Below the pieces are notes generated by a model. It searched no databases and was not told where the DNA came from. It was given only the letters and a program-made list of their open reading frames with translations. A DNA stretch of 64,000 nucleotides from assembly GCA_014526335.1 (NCBI GenBank), contig JACTAT010000016.1, forward strand, positions 4,673,478 through 4,737,477, written 5' to 3'. This DNA is from Chrysaora quinquecirrha. Taxonomy: Eukaryota > Cnidaria > Scyphozoa > Semaeostomeae > Pelagiidae. This document shows, one piece after another, positions 12,961 through 23,659 of this stretch (the first letter of the stretch is position 1; each line of letters begins with the position of its first letter). Made by a program: the position numbers and the translations under genes.

Positions 12961-13325
12961 CACGTTTTTTTTTATACGAACACTGAAATTGAAGAAAGCC
13001 ATGCAATGTTCTTAATTTTTCCGGTTTGAAGGCTCAAAATGTTGTTAAAATGTTCTTGATTTTCTTGCTTTTTAAAAAGCTGTTGTTTTTCAAATTACGT
13101 GATAGTTGCTACGAAAAGGGACGCACATGTAAAAATTTCACATATATAGTCACAATGATTGATAGTTCACCTGTTTACTAGAGTGGAGAACAGGACAGCG
13201 CCACAAGAAAGTAAATTCTAATGTTTCTAGCTTGACAAAGCCTTGTAATGTTCTTAGCATGTTCTTAACTTTTCAGCCTTTGAAGCCTTATGTTCTTATA
13301 TACTTTGTTCTTAAAAAAAAACGTA
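12961..13325. mobile_element. TA-flanked MITE inserted after the duplication
   Basis: Left end CACGTTTTTTTTTATACGAA, right end TTCTTAAAAAAAAACGTA, flanked by TA (12959-12960 and 13326-13327). Unit B has the uninterrupted site AAGATGGCGTATTCTCATTT (TA at 15099-15100), so this copy shows insertion with TA duplication. Internal words are ATGTTCTTAA-type, matching the TTCTTA subfamily. 365 bp, no ORF. Confidence 0.9.
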
Positions 13326-14533
13326 TATTCTCATTTTTTTTCGCGAAGTTTACCCAAGAATACTTTGAGAGACGTTTCTAGATACTGCCTTGTACAATGC
13401 TGATAACTGGTGCTCTTAAGTGCCTTATTGCCGTCTCCCCAGCTAATTAATTTTTCTTTTAATGTCCTATGCAATGAATGCGAGATCTGAACGTCAAAAA
13501 TCCGTATCAAGTAGGCATAAAACTAAAGGAAATCTAAGCTCAAAACGAACGTTATAGAATGTGAATACAGAATGAAGTTTCAGCTGGCTTGCAACATACA
13601 AAAATGGCACTGAAAAGGGTGCTTCTATGAATTTAGTTGATACGACGGTCAAAATCCCCTGGAGCAGTCTTAGCTACAGTTAGGCATATAGTTTCAAATT
13701 TAGGTCTTAAAGTTTCAAAGTTAGGCCTATAGTTCCAAAGTTAGGTCTACTGTTTCAAAGTTAGGCCTATATTTTCAAAGGGAAGAGGGGGGCATTTGAA
13801 GGCAACGAATACAAGTAGAGATTTCCCTGCAAGTGTTTCGAGATTTTTGGCAGGCATCGTCATTGTTGCTAGTTAAACTCAAATGCAATATATATCTTCA
13901 TGATATTCGAACTAAATTAAACAAAATAGAAACAGATGTCCCATTGAAAACACTAGTAACAAACGCTTATTAAATCTGCTTGACTATTACTAAATTTCAG
14001 TGAAGAATTTATCGACACGTGCAATTGTTCAATCCCATTTCCTCGTTGCCAAGACCACAACTGCTTCGAAGTAAAAATTTCCCGCGCTTGTCCTTTCTTT
14101 ATGTCGATGTAGTTTGTTGTTTCTTAGTAAAGACGAGGCCGGCTGGCGTACGCGCGGTTTACTGGTACCAGATCTCGATTGGTCAGCTGCCGCTAGAACT
14201 GCAATCTGATTGGCTGAAGGCGGCTGGTTGTGCGGGTTTTTTAAAATAATAATGGATTGCAAGTTTCATTACTTTTCAAAACACCTGTTTCAAAATTTAC
14301 TTTAAAAGTTGGAAGGACAAGTCGCCAAATTTATATTTTATTCTCTTCAAACTGTTAGTTACAGAGGCCTGTTTTTGACGTTTAATTGCGAGGAGAAGTC
14401 GTGAGAAACTCGCTGTTTTCAGAGTGCAACACAGCAAGTTATACCATCTGTAATCGTAGGCCTAAGTTGTTAAGTGCCTGATTTGCTGTTGTGTTACCTA
14501 TAAACTCAAGCATTTTGACATCACGAATTGGGG

Positions 14534-14539
14534 TATAAA
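14534..14539 (+). promoter_or_regulatory. TATA box in the duplicated promoter copy
   Basis: TATAAA in GGGGTATAAAGAACATACAC lies 77 bases before the copied ATG at 14611. Upstream in this unit are two reverse CCAAT boxes (GATTGGTCAG and GATTGGCTGA) around a CAGCTG E-box near 14170-14215. Whether it is used is unknown, because the reading frame behind it is cut off. Confidence 0.5.
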
Positions 14540-14610
14540 GAACATACACACAAAGTATCAAGCGAACAGACTTTCTAAACCAAGGAATAGATAGTCTTGC
14601 CTAAGAAATA

Positions 14611-14638
14611 ATGGAGAAGAGTGATACACGTGAGGAGA
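14611..14638 (+). pseudogene. Start of a duplicated Id-like gene, cut after nine codons
   Basis: ATGGAGAAGAGTGATACACG matches the true start at 16676 with one change (ACACGT for CCACGT). After GAGGAGA the match stops at the junction with unit B and runs into SINE-like sequence. No HLH exon follows, so this is a promoter plus a start-codon relic. Confidence 0.8.
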
Positions 14639-14645
14639 TCTTTGG

Positions 14646-16711
14646 AGAATGGACAGCTGAGTTGACTGTAGGCTTGTGGAAAGTGGTCTCGACGAGATTC
14701 GAACCCACGACATCACGATCATGAGCCGAAGGCCTTGACCACTCCACCTCTAACACTCCCAACTCTTTCTCAAAGAGAGATCAAGATTGATTTTCTGGTT
14801 AAGGCTGAGGCAACAAATTTATTGACGAATAACTATGATACAAGTACTTTATTTTGTCCATGTTTTCCTTGAACTGCCCAATGAAGTCACTTCTTCTGAC
14901 TTGGATTGTATGTTTGGTGCTTCCTTGTACGTCTATTCGCTTTAAGGGCGGATAAGAAATTGTATCCTTGGTGTTCCAAGACTGCTTGGAGACGTTATTT
15001 GTTCAGTAATGAGGTTAAATATCATTAGATGTTTAGCTGCCGTTTTCTGGTTGTTGTTGTTTGATCTTTCTTTTTGCCGCTGTTTATTCAAGATGGCGTA
15101 TTCTCATTTTGCTACGAACTTTGTCCAAGAATGCTTTGAGAGACGTTTTAAGAAACTGCTTTGTGCATTGCTGACTTTTCCTCCCTACAACGTTAATGAA
15201 AGCGAAAATCAAAAAACTTTTGCGCTGCGAAATCCTTTTCGACTGTTTGGTCATACTTTCATAACTGTTTTGACGCACTATTAGTTGTAGAATCACAGTC
15301 GCGTGAAGCTACGCAACGATATGCCCTGGCCAAACAATGATCAAACATTGTTGATCAAACATTTGAGATTTGCTTTACAAGCAATGTTGGACCGTTTGTC
15401 CACGTCGCAAAACATTGCTTGGCAAGTAAAAATAAGCTTAATCTGTTGCACATTGTTTGATTCAAAAACATTTTTTTCTTCTAAAACATTTTTTCTAGAT
15501 GCAAGCAAAATATGTTTGTCGGCGATCGGCAAGGGACGTTTTGCGGGATCGTCGGCATAAAACTCGGGAAATCTAATCTCAAAACGTTATAGAATGTGAA
15601 TACAGAAAGATATTTCAGCTGGATTGCAACATATGAAAATGGCACTGAAAAGGGTGCTTCTATAAATTTATTTGAAACGACGATCAAAATTCCCAAGAGC
15701 AGTCTTACAGTTAGGCATACAGTTTCAAAGTCAGGCCTTATAGTTTCAAAGCTAGGCCTTAAAGTTTCAAAGATAGGCCTTATAGTTTTAAAGTTAGGTC
15801 TATAGTTTCCATGTTAGGTCTATATGTTTCAGAGTTAGGCCTATATTTTCAATGAGAAGAGGGGGATATTTGAATAAAGGTAGAGATTTCCCTGCGAATG
15901 TTTCGAGATTTTCGGCCGGCATCGTCATTGTAGCTAGTTAAATTCAAATGCAATATAATATCTCTTCAAGGCTGTAGAAGAAAAACAACAAAATGGAAAC
16001 AGATGTCCCATTGAAAACACTAGTAACAAACGCTTATTAAATCTGCTTGACTATTACTAAATTTCAGTGAAGAATTTATCGACACGTGCAATTGTTCAAT
16101 CCCATTTCCTCGTTGCCAAGACCACAACTGCTTCGAAGTAAAAATTTCCCGCGCTTGTCCTTTCTTTATGTCGATGTAGTTTGTTGTTTCTTAGTAAAGA
16201 CGAGGCCGGCTGGCGTACGCGCGGTTTACTGGTACCAGATCTCGATTGGTCAGCTGCCGCTAGAACTGCAATCTTATTGGCTGAAGGCGGCTGGTTGTGC
16301 GGGTTTTTTAAAATAATAATGGATTGCAAGTTTCATTACTTTTCAAAACACCTGTTTCAAAATTTACTTTAAAAGTTGGAAGGACAAGTCGCCAAATTTA
16401 TATTTTATTCTCTTCAAACTGTTAGTTACAGAGGCCTGTTATTGACGTTTAATTGCGAGGAGAAGTCGTGAGAAACTCGCTGTTTTCAGAGTGCAACACA
16501 GCAAGTTATACCATCTGTAATCGTGGGCCTAATTGTTAAGTGCCTGATTTGCTGCTGTGTTACCTAAACTCAAAGCATTTTGGCATCACGAATTGGGGTA
16601 TAAAGAACATACACACAAAGTATCAAGCGAACAGACTTTCTAAACCAAGGAATAGATAGTCTTGCCTAAGAAATAATGGAGAAGAGTGATCCACGTGAGG
16701 AGAACCGTTCT
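14646..16711 (+). repeat. Tandem duplication unit B, with the live promoter
   Basis: This is the second copy of the unit at 12396. It begins with GAATGGACAGCTGAGTTGAC and a reverse box-B-like GACGAGATTCGAACCC, so the SINE lies at the junction between units and may have served as the recombination site. It ends inside exon 1 of the Id-like gene. A fragment of the GGCCCTGGCCAAAC family lies at about 15320-15530. Confidence 0.85.
16599..16604 (+). promoter_or_regulatory. TATA box of the Id-like gene
   Basis: TATAAA in GGGGTATAAAGAACATACAC is 72 bases before the ATG, a normal spacing if the 5' UTR is about 45 bases. A reverse CCAAT box (GATTGGTCAG) and a CAGCTG E-box lie about 430 bases upstream. 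The second CCAAT box seen in unit A reads TTATTGGCTG here. Confidence 0.6.
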
Positions 16712-19523
16712 TTTGAGGAGATGAGCAAGAATCTAGAGTACAGTCGACTTCGAATCTTAATACCCAAGCTTGCAGAAAAGGAGTCTGTCTCTAAGGTATT
16801 TATCTTTTAATAAATTTGACCAAGCTCTGCTTATTTAGTCTTCGTATAACTTTGTAGTTATGCTCCAAATTGCCTTTTGATGTTTATTAGTTTCTGTTAA
16901 GTATCTGGTTGCGTTTAACGTGACTTAAATTGTTATTAAGCTCGTGTTGTTATTAATAAACGCTATATAAATCATAATACAGTGAAATTAAGTCCTGTAG
17001 AATCAATAAAAGCATTTGGAGCGTATAATTTTGAAGGATTTTGGGTGAAAATCGTTCATCTTTCTTGGCCTGTACAGCCTAACTCTACCTCAGATTAACT
17101 ACATTACAAGGTAACTAGGTGCCTCTGTGTCACGTGATATTGAGCGAACTCCACACTGTAAAAGAGTATTAAATGCATAACTTAATCATACGTAAGCCTG
17201 GGCTTAATTTGGCTTAAAATGTACTCATATTTCTGAGTTTTTTCAAACTTTCGAGATTTTCTACAAATTTTTGTTCACGTCCATCTGCCTCGAATTTCAG
17301 AGCAGATTTTTTGACTCGTCTTAGATCAGCTGCGTGCTGTTTATAATATGCAAGAAGCGCCTGCCTACAGGCAATTTTAGACTGGAAATATACCAATCAA
17401 TAGGCCATTAAATCGCTGTCTTGAGCTTAAAGCTGATAGCAATGTGTGTCAGTATGCTTAAATGGGCGTTATTATTAAATTGGCGAGGCACATAAAGCAG
17501 CGCTTATTATAAGCTGCATTTGCTAACGTTTTCTTGAGTTGGAGATTTTTTGGATTTGAAAATCCTAACCTGCAAGTTTCATAAGCCTAAAGACATTGAT
17601 GCGTACCGAGGGGCAATTCACTTTTCAAAAAGGTGTACTAGACTTTTAGTAAAGCAAATGGATTTCTAAGAGATTTCCTTTAATACAATAGGTTTTCAAA
17701 CTAGAGTGTACGAGATTTTAAAGGAGTGATTTGCTGCTCTGTTGGTACATCGAAACTTATTTGGTTCAACGTTTCTTTTCGTTTTACAATTTTTTTATTA
17801 TTGCTAAGAAAACGTTGGTCAAAGGTTGCTCTTATACAGAAAACGTGTACACTTCTTTTAATAAGCAACTGGACTTTTATCCAGCCCTCAAAGTTGCTTA
17901 AAATTTTAGACATTTCAGCCGTCAAAGTTGCTTAAAAGTTGATTAACATTTGTGTACCTAACAACCACCCCTGACTTCGCGGGTCAAAATCGTTAACTGT
18001 TAGGCCTATAACACTACTTTTGGGAGACAGTAAGTTGAGAAGCGTTAGCTAAAGAACTTCAACAAGCAAAACAAGCAATTTCCTAACAACAAGAAAGCGT
18101 ATATGCTTGGTTGTTTGACTTCTTAGTTGCTTACAGTAATTCAATATTGAGCCCTCAAGTTGCTTAATGTTGAGGTCAGTTCAGCCCTAGTTGCTTATTG
18201 AGCGGTTGCTTATTAAAAAAGGTGTATACATGTTTTGTATACAACAAGTTAAGTAGCTATGTTATGGAGCTTCAGGCCTTTAACTATATTCCTATTTTGT
18301 TACAGATCGAGGTTGTAGAAGAGGCAATCAACTACATAGCACAGTTACAAAATACCCTATCAAGCTATCGCGATGGTTGGTATCTAGCACTCCCTTGTAC
18401 AGCTCTTTCTTATCTGATGCAATCTTACATAGCTTATTTAAACAGTTTTTATCGCCATCGATGTATGCGGTATGGGCTTGTGAAGTTAGCTTCAGATTGC
18501 TGTATAATCAGCTTGTCAAGCTAGGCAAAGCCCTAACCTCAGCGGACCTTAGTATGCCTTGTGATGTTTCCGCTGTTCATCCCACTCTTAAAGCTTTTGT
18601 GTTTTCATATAGATAAAGAATTATTAACTGTTGGTTCAGTTAGTTTCTTAATGGGTTGCAGTTGTTTTGAGCAGATCTTTTTTCTTCTGAAACTTTTCAA
18701 AAACTTCTGCAACTGTTCAAAAACACTTGCATCAACTATTGCTCATTTTCTGCAGCCTTTTGCAAATCAGATTTTAGGCGTTTATGTGCAAAGCTTTGTT
18801 TAACCGTTCCTTAAGCTATTAGCTCTAGGTTACTTTTTTTTATCGACGCCCTTTACCTCTGCATTAGCCTTGAAAATCCAAAGCATTTATAGTCCTCTAA
18901 TTACGCATAACGATATCTGTGTCACTATACATGTATACAACCCGGGTTAAACAAATAATAGCTATAAATTTAGGTTACTTTTCTTTACCGACGCTTATAT
19001 ACTTGAAGCTCTTACTTTTCTTTACCTTCGCGTTGAGCTTGGAAAAGGCAAAGCATGTATAGTCCTTTGATTATGCATAACGATATCTATGTAATGTCAT
19101 TATAAAAGCCTGCCATTGCCTTGGCGTTCTAGGCCAAATTCATATAAGCAAGAGAAAACGTTCGGTTTTAGACCCTTTAACTTCTTCTGATACATTTTAG
19201 GTAAATATATAATATTCACAAGAAATTCTTTAGTTTCAAAGTTAGATTGTTATAGCAGCTTTGAGCTTACCCCTTAATCTTAACTTATAGCACAATCTTG
19301 ATCTGAAACTTGTTCTTATTGCCGCATAACAATATGTGTACTTAATTCACTAAATTCATTTCTAGTTTCGTCCGAGGACCTTCAGCAACAGTTTCTGGAA
19401 CGAGAGCGAAAGCGAAGATTGCTGATCAGGGAAAAAAACCGAAAAATCCCGTCGTATTTGAAAAACCGAAACAAACGAAAACCGAGAACGATGCGAGATC
19501 CAAGCGGTAAGAAATGCTTCTGA
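16676..19523 (+). CDS. Id-like helix-loop-helix protein
   Basis: Three exons: 16676-16795, 18306-18375, 19366-19523 (phases 0, 1), 115 codons plus stop. TAA is in frame three codons before the ATG. Exon 1 ends with helix 1 and the loop (EYSRLRILIPKLAEKESVSK). Exon 2 opens with helix 2 (IEVVEEAINYIAQLQNTL). The spacing and the VSK-x-E-x-x-x-x-x-I-x-Y-I-x-x-LQ pattern are those of Id proteins. There is no basic DNA-binding stretch before helix 1; Id proteins bind E-protein-type bHLH factors and keep them off DNA (family knowledge). Exon 3 encodes a very basic tail (RERKRRLLIREKNRK), unusual for Id proteins. A good donor (CGGTAAGA) inside exon 3 at about 19505 could lead to another exon, so the C-terminus is uncertain. 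The exon 2 donor (GGTTGGT) is weak; reading through adds 49 residues before a stop. Confidence 0.75.
17850..18224. mobile_element. TA-flanked MITE, GTTGCTTA subfamily, in an Id-like intron
   Basis: Ends CACTTCTTTTAATAAGCAAC and GGTTGCTTATTAAAAAAGGTG, flanked by TA on both sides. Inside, AAAGTTGCTTAAAA, TAGTTGCTTACAG, AAGTTGCTTAATG and similar recur. The right end lies 81 bases before exon 2. No ORF. Confidence 0.8.
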
Positions 19524-19641
19524 CGCTTGTGAATTACATTTTTTGTTAAAATGTTCTGAATTTTGGTTGAACCTTGCATCTGCAAAACGGTTTAATAGGC
19601 TTGGAGACTGGAGAATAGGATTGTAAGATTGAAATCCCATA

Positions 19642-20031
19642 CATGTAATCTTTGTTATAAGAAACCGATTTATAAGAAGCCTAGAACTGGACACTCCAAA
19701 AGTTGAAAAACTTTTAGAACTAGGGGGATGGAGTTACGAAACTTAAATAATTTTTGTGTCAGTTCTCCAACATACTAATTTCACATTTGTGGACGCAGTA
19801 ATCAATTCTCAAGCATTTCCGTGCGATTTCTCGCAACCAGCATGGCCATTTCTTTGTAATACAAGAATATTAATAATTTGCTTGCTATATTCACGTTTTT
19901 TATTGTTTTACTGTCATTTATTTGCATTAAATAAAGAAACTGTTAAGAAACTTTTAGAACTAAAATTGGGGCAAAAATGAAGAAACTTTTAGAACTAGGC
20001 CCCGAGCTAGGTTTCTTATAAAAAAAACGTG
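19642..20031. mobile_element. TA-flanked MITE, TTTCTTA/AAGAAAC subfamily
   Basis: The right end GGTTTCTTATAAAAAAAACG is clear and is followed by TGTA. The left end (TACATGTAATCTTTGTTATAAGAAAC) is degenerate. Internal copies AAGAAACTTTTAGAACTA repeat several times. Lies just 3' of the Id-like gene. Confidence 0.65.
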
Positions 20032-20033
20032 TA

Positions 20034-21306
20034 GTGTGCTTAAAGTGGAGAAAAAGTCGTTTTAGTACTTCTGAGAGTTCAAGAACTGCCTTAGCTTCTA
20101 ACTGTTAACTAAAAAAACTACCAAAAATCGATTATCTTCAATCTATGACAAAATAGTGGAACAAGGCCTCTCTTCAAAGGTATACGCCTATTCTAGTGGT
20201 TTTCTACTTTAATAACTCCAATGCTCCCCCAAATAACGATGTTGATAGTACTGTACAGCAAGACAACTTCGAAAATTTAAAACTATTAATTCTCAGGCTG
20301 TTCCAGTATATTTTGTCCTTGATTGCAGGCTCAATCTTACTTCCCAATAGCTGTTAACATCTGTAAAATAATTCATATAGCTTTGACCTTGCATAGGCTT
20401 ATGGATCTTACAGTATTCTAGCTGTCTAAGAAACTTAGTAGTGTAAAGATTGTAGGAGTAATGGTTAGCAGTCCCATGGTGTGTTTAGAGCCAGATCAAA
20501 CCTATGTTTCTTTCATTCTGAAAAAGTAGGAAACTGCCGAAAATATACCTACTTTTGCAAAATTAGCTGTGTGTAGTTTTGTAACGAATAGGAAGGTTTA
20601 GAAGAGGAGTCTTGGAGTCTTGGTCATTTGTGTGGCGATCAATAAATAGCAAAGTTTTAAAGCAGAAGTTTTACAATGTCTGTAGGTCTTTCTTATAACA
20701 GACTCTTGGAGTTTGTTGTTGAAAAATTGTAACAAAAACAAAGGATGCAGATAGTTGCATAGGATTATTAAAAACAGTGCTAGCTAACAGTCATCAAAAC
20801 ATCACTCTAAACCTTGTAGTGGTACGATATCAAACATCCTCTCCCACACTAAAGACATAGCTACAAAGTTTTCAAAGAAATCGACTCAGCTTAGGCCGGT
20901 TTTTCATGTCGAGATAAATTCGCAATAAACTTTGCGGTTTATACAGCTGCCTGAATATGGCATATGTTCTTTCTGTTGGTTATTCCATTGTTGAGTTTAT
21001 GCACCTGGTACAGCACACGATATTAAGGCGGGTGGCTTGCTATATCTATTCAATTTCTAATTATTAATCAAGCTAAAAAGCGATTCATTTATATGGAGAT
21101 TATGCTCGATGCGACTGAGAAAAGGATACTAGGAATTAGCTAAGCGTTGAAACTCTGTTGTTTTGAGGCAGTTTAACGTGAGCCGGGTTTTTCGTTAATT
21201 TCCTATTCACAGTGCTTTTGACAACGATGTAACTTAGCGAATAACTGCCGAAAATTTCTTTTAAGTTTTGCAGAATTCGTTTTCTAGTTGTTTAAGGAAC
21301 CTTGGA
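20034..21306. other. Interval without a gene
   Basis: No exon is supported. About 20145-20310 resembles 26967-27195 and, more weakly, 61360-61515: GGAACAAGGC, TTTTCTACTTTA, ATAACTCCAAT, AGCAAGACAACTT, GCTGTTCCA. It is an unclassified dispersed repeat. Confidence 0.45.
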
Positions 21307-21727
21307 ATAGACCGTTTCAACTAAGGGCCTCGTTTTCAAAAAATTGAAAATTAGGTCATAGAGAAATTTCGACTTCAGATTCGAATTCAGCGACTTCTTT
21401 TTAGCGCGTAAGCAACATTTTATGCTTCTAGTCCTTACGATTTTGATTTTATAGGTGTTAAAAGCTTGAAATTCTATAAAGGATTTGACCGTGGAAAATC
21501 ACGGGTGAAATTTTCCACCCTCAATCATTTTACACGGTCAAATCCCTTATAAATTTTCAAACTTTTGATCGCTATAGAATCAACATCGTAAGGACTGGAA
21601 GCGTAAAAATTTGCCTCGTCACTAACAAGAAGGTGCTGAATTCGATCGAATCTGAAGTCAAAATTTCTCGATGACATAATTTTTCAATTTTTTTCTGAAA
21701 ACGAGGCCCTTAGTTGAAATGCTCTAT
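21307..21727. mobile_element. Near-palindromic foldback element, copy 1
   Basis: ATAGACCGTTTCAACTAAGG at the left is mirrored by CCTTAGTTGAAATGCTCTAT at the right. The inverse pairing continues inward (GGCCTCGTTTTC, GAAATTTCGACTTCAGATTC, AAGGATTTGACCGTG) to a centre near 21515, so the whole 421 bp folds on itself. A second copy is at 29489-29906. No ORF. Confidence 0.85.
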
Positions 21728-21924
21728 TATTTGACGCTAGCATAGTTTTGTGTTGATTCCTTTCTTGCAAACTGCATTTAACAGCGACTCAACGTGGCAT
21801 GTAACTGCCGAAATTTTCTAATCTTTCCATGCTCGAAAACCAAGCAAAGAAATAGGCCTCTATTTAATCTACAGAGAGAATACTTAATTACACCTAACGC
21901 CCTCCCTGCTACAGTGGTTGTTGT

Positions 21925-22195
21925 TTTTGATGATGATGATGATGATGCTATTGTTGTTGTTGTTGTTGCTGCTGCTGTTGTTATGGTTTTTGTTGTTGTT
22001 GTCTCTGTTATACAAGCTGCTGATGCTGATTTGATCTTAGACTTGAGTCTACTTTGACCTTAGACTTGCTACACATTCAGTCGAGCATCAGTTGTTGTTG
22101 TTGATTAAGATGATGATGATGTTGTTGTTGTTGTTGCTGCTTCTGCTGTCGTAATGGTTGTTTTTGTTGCTGTTTTCGTTGTTATAAAGGCTGCT
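21925..22195 (+). repeat. Trinucleotide-rich tract (GATGAT, GTTGTT, GCTGCT)
   Basis: Two blocks (about 21925-22020 and 22085-22200) of mixed GAT, GTT and GCT trinucleotides. The open frame across the first block is low complexity with no conserved domain. Confidence 0.8.
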
Positions 22196-22199
22196 GTTG

Positions 22200-23120
22200 C
22201 TGTTTAGGCAACTTGCTACAGAAGTCCCTTACTTTTACCCACGTTGAATTGAATTGAACTGAATTCTTGTCATTGTTCACTTCATTTTGAGCGTCCAGCA
22301 AATAATTCAATAACAACAGCTTCGAAAATGTAGTGATTCTGAGTGGTGCAGCTGAACTTTTGAAACAAGGACTGAAATGCATACTTCAAGACATGCTTAC
22401 TAAAATTATATTGTCACTTTGCAAAAAACCTAAAGCATGTCGAAAGTTCAACTTAGCTATTTTCAGTTTTTTGTTTCAATATCTGCACTTTCGCCTAATA
22501 GCTACAGTTCATTATTTTAGCCTAGGGTGTTAGGGTTATTGTTCTCTTTCCATGTTTATTGAATGATGCTGAGTCCTACAACAATGAAATGTACTTCTAG
22601 CTGTTCTTTATACGCTTTCACCACCCACCCTTAGATCCATGTGATTAAGCAACTGGCTTCAATACATTTATTTTACTGATTTTATTGAAATGAAAATAAT
22701 TATAAAACTGTTTAAAAATCGTCTTTCAATTGAAAACGTATCCGGCGGAATATGAGAAAACGTAGCGAAGAAGCAGACACGAGGAACAAAAGATACTGTG
22801 ATTGACAATAAAAAGAGCTATACACTTTCAATATGCGCAAAAGAACGTCAAAAACGATTTATCTCGACCTTGTTAGTTATTATTAATTCAACAATAGCGA
22901 TGAGAATATGCCTGATAAAGAACAGCTGAAGATTTCATTCAAAATTGTTTTCATTTGAAAACCATCACCATCTTGTTATTTATTTATGAATATGAAGAGT
23001 CTCGTACCCAGATCTCTTGTAAGTTCTGTGGAGTTGTTGAAGAGAAACGGAGTTCATCTTTGATTTCTTAAAGTTGTTTGATGAAAAGATAGAACGGGAA
23101 ATTCTGAAAATGCATTTATT
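22200..23120. other. Interval without a gene
   Basis: I see no supported exon, RNA gene or clear element between the two trinucleotide tracts. Confidence 0.4.
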
Positions 23121-23124
23121 GGTA

Positions 23125-23379
23125 GTATTATGATGATGTTGATGACAATCATGATTACGATTATGTTATAATTGCGATTATGATGATGATGATGGTGATG
23201 ATGATGTGGATGATGTAGATGATGATGGTGATGATAATGACAATGATGGTTATGATCATGATGATTACGATTACTATGATGATTACGATTATGATTATGA
23301 TTTTAATGATGGTGATTCTGATGATGCTGATTATGATGATGATAATTGCAATAATGATGAAATGTTCATGATGTTGATA

Positions 23380-23424
<45 letters not shown>

Positions 23425-23650
23425 GTGGTGATAATGATGATGATGATGATGGTGATGATAATAATGATAATATTGCCGATGATGACGATGATGATTTTTA
23501 CGATGATTATGATTATGATGATGTTGACTTTTATCATTATGATAATTATTTTTGTTGTGCACTTAATCATCCCCTTCTTCATGATCATTATGTTCATGAT
23601 GACGATCGTGATGACGATAATGATCACAACCACCATCGTCATCAACATTA
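23125..23650 (+). repeat. (GATGAT)n microsatellite with GATTAT variants
   Basis: Pure GAT at about 23375-23430 is surrounded by decayed ATGATTAC and ATGATGACG units. Acidic, Met-rich and His-rich open frames on both strands are repeat artefacts. Confidence 0.9.
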
Positions 23651-23659
23651 TCGTCCTTG

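Larger units (their letters stand above)
12396..14639 (+). repeat. Tandem duplication unit A, upstream of the Id-like gene
   Basis: Bases 12396-14639 match 14646-16711 in the same order: a SINE-like start (GAATGGACAGCTGAGTTGAC), a segment with AACTATGATACAAGTACTTT, a run of TTTCAAAGTTAGGCCTATAG repeats, then a 3' part that includes a TATA box and an ATG. Unit A carries a MITE (12961-13325) that unit B lacks. The 3' third (13916-14635) is nearly identical to unit B, while the middle has many substitutions and indels. Confidence 0.85.

Noticed and set aside
14019..16329. Identical 76-residue open frames at 14019-14249 and 16086-16316, also open on the minus strand
   Set aside because: They are kept identical because they lie in the nearly identical duplicated promoter segment; the CCAAT, E-box and TATA signals fall in or near them and no protein family is recognisable.
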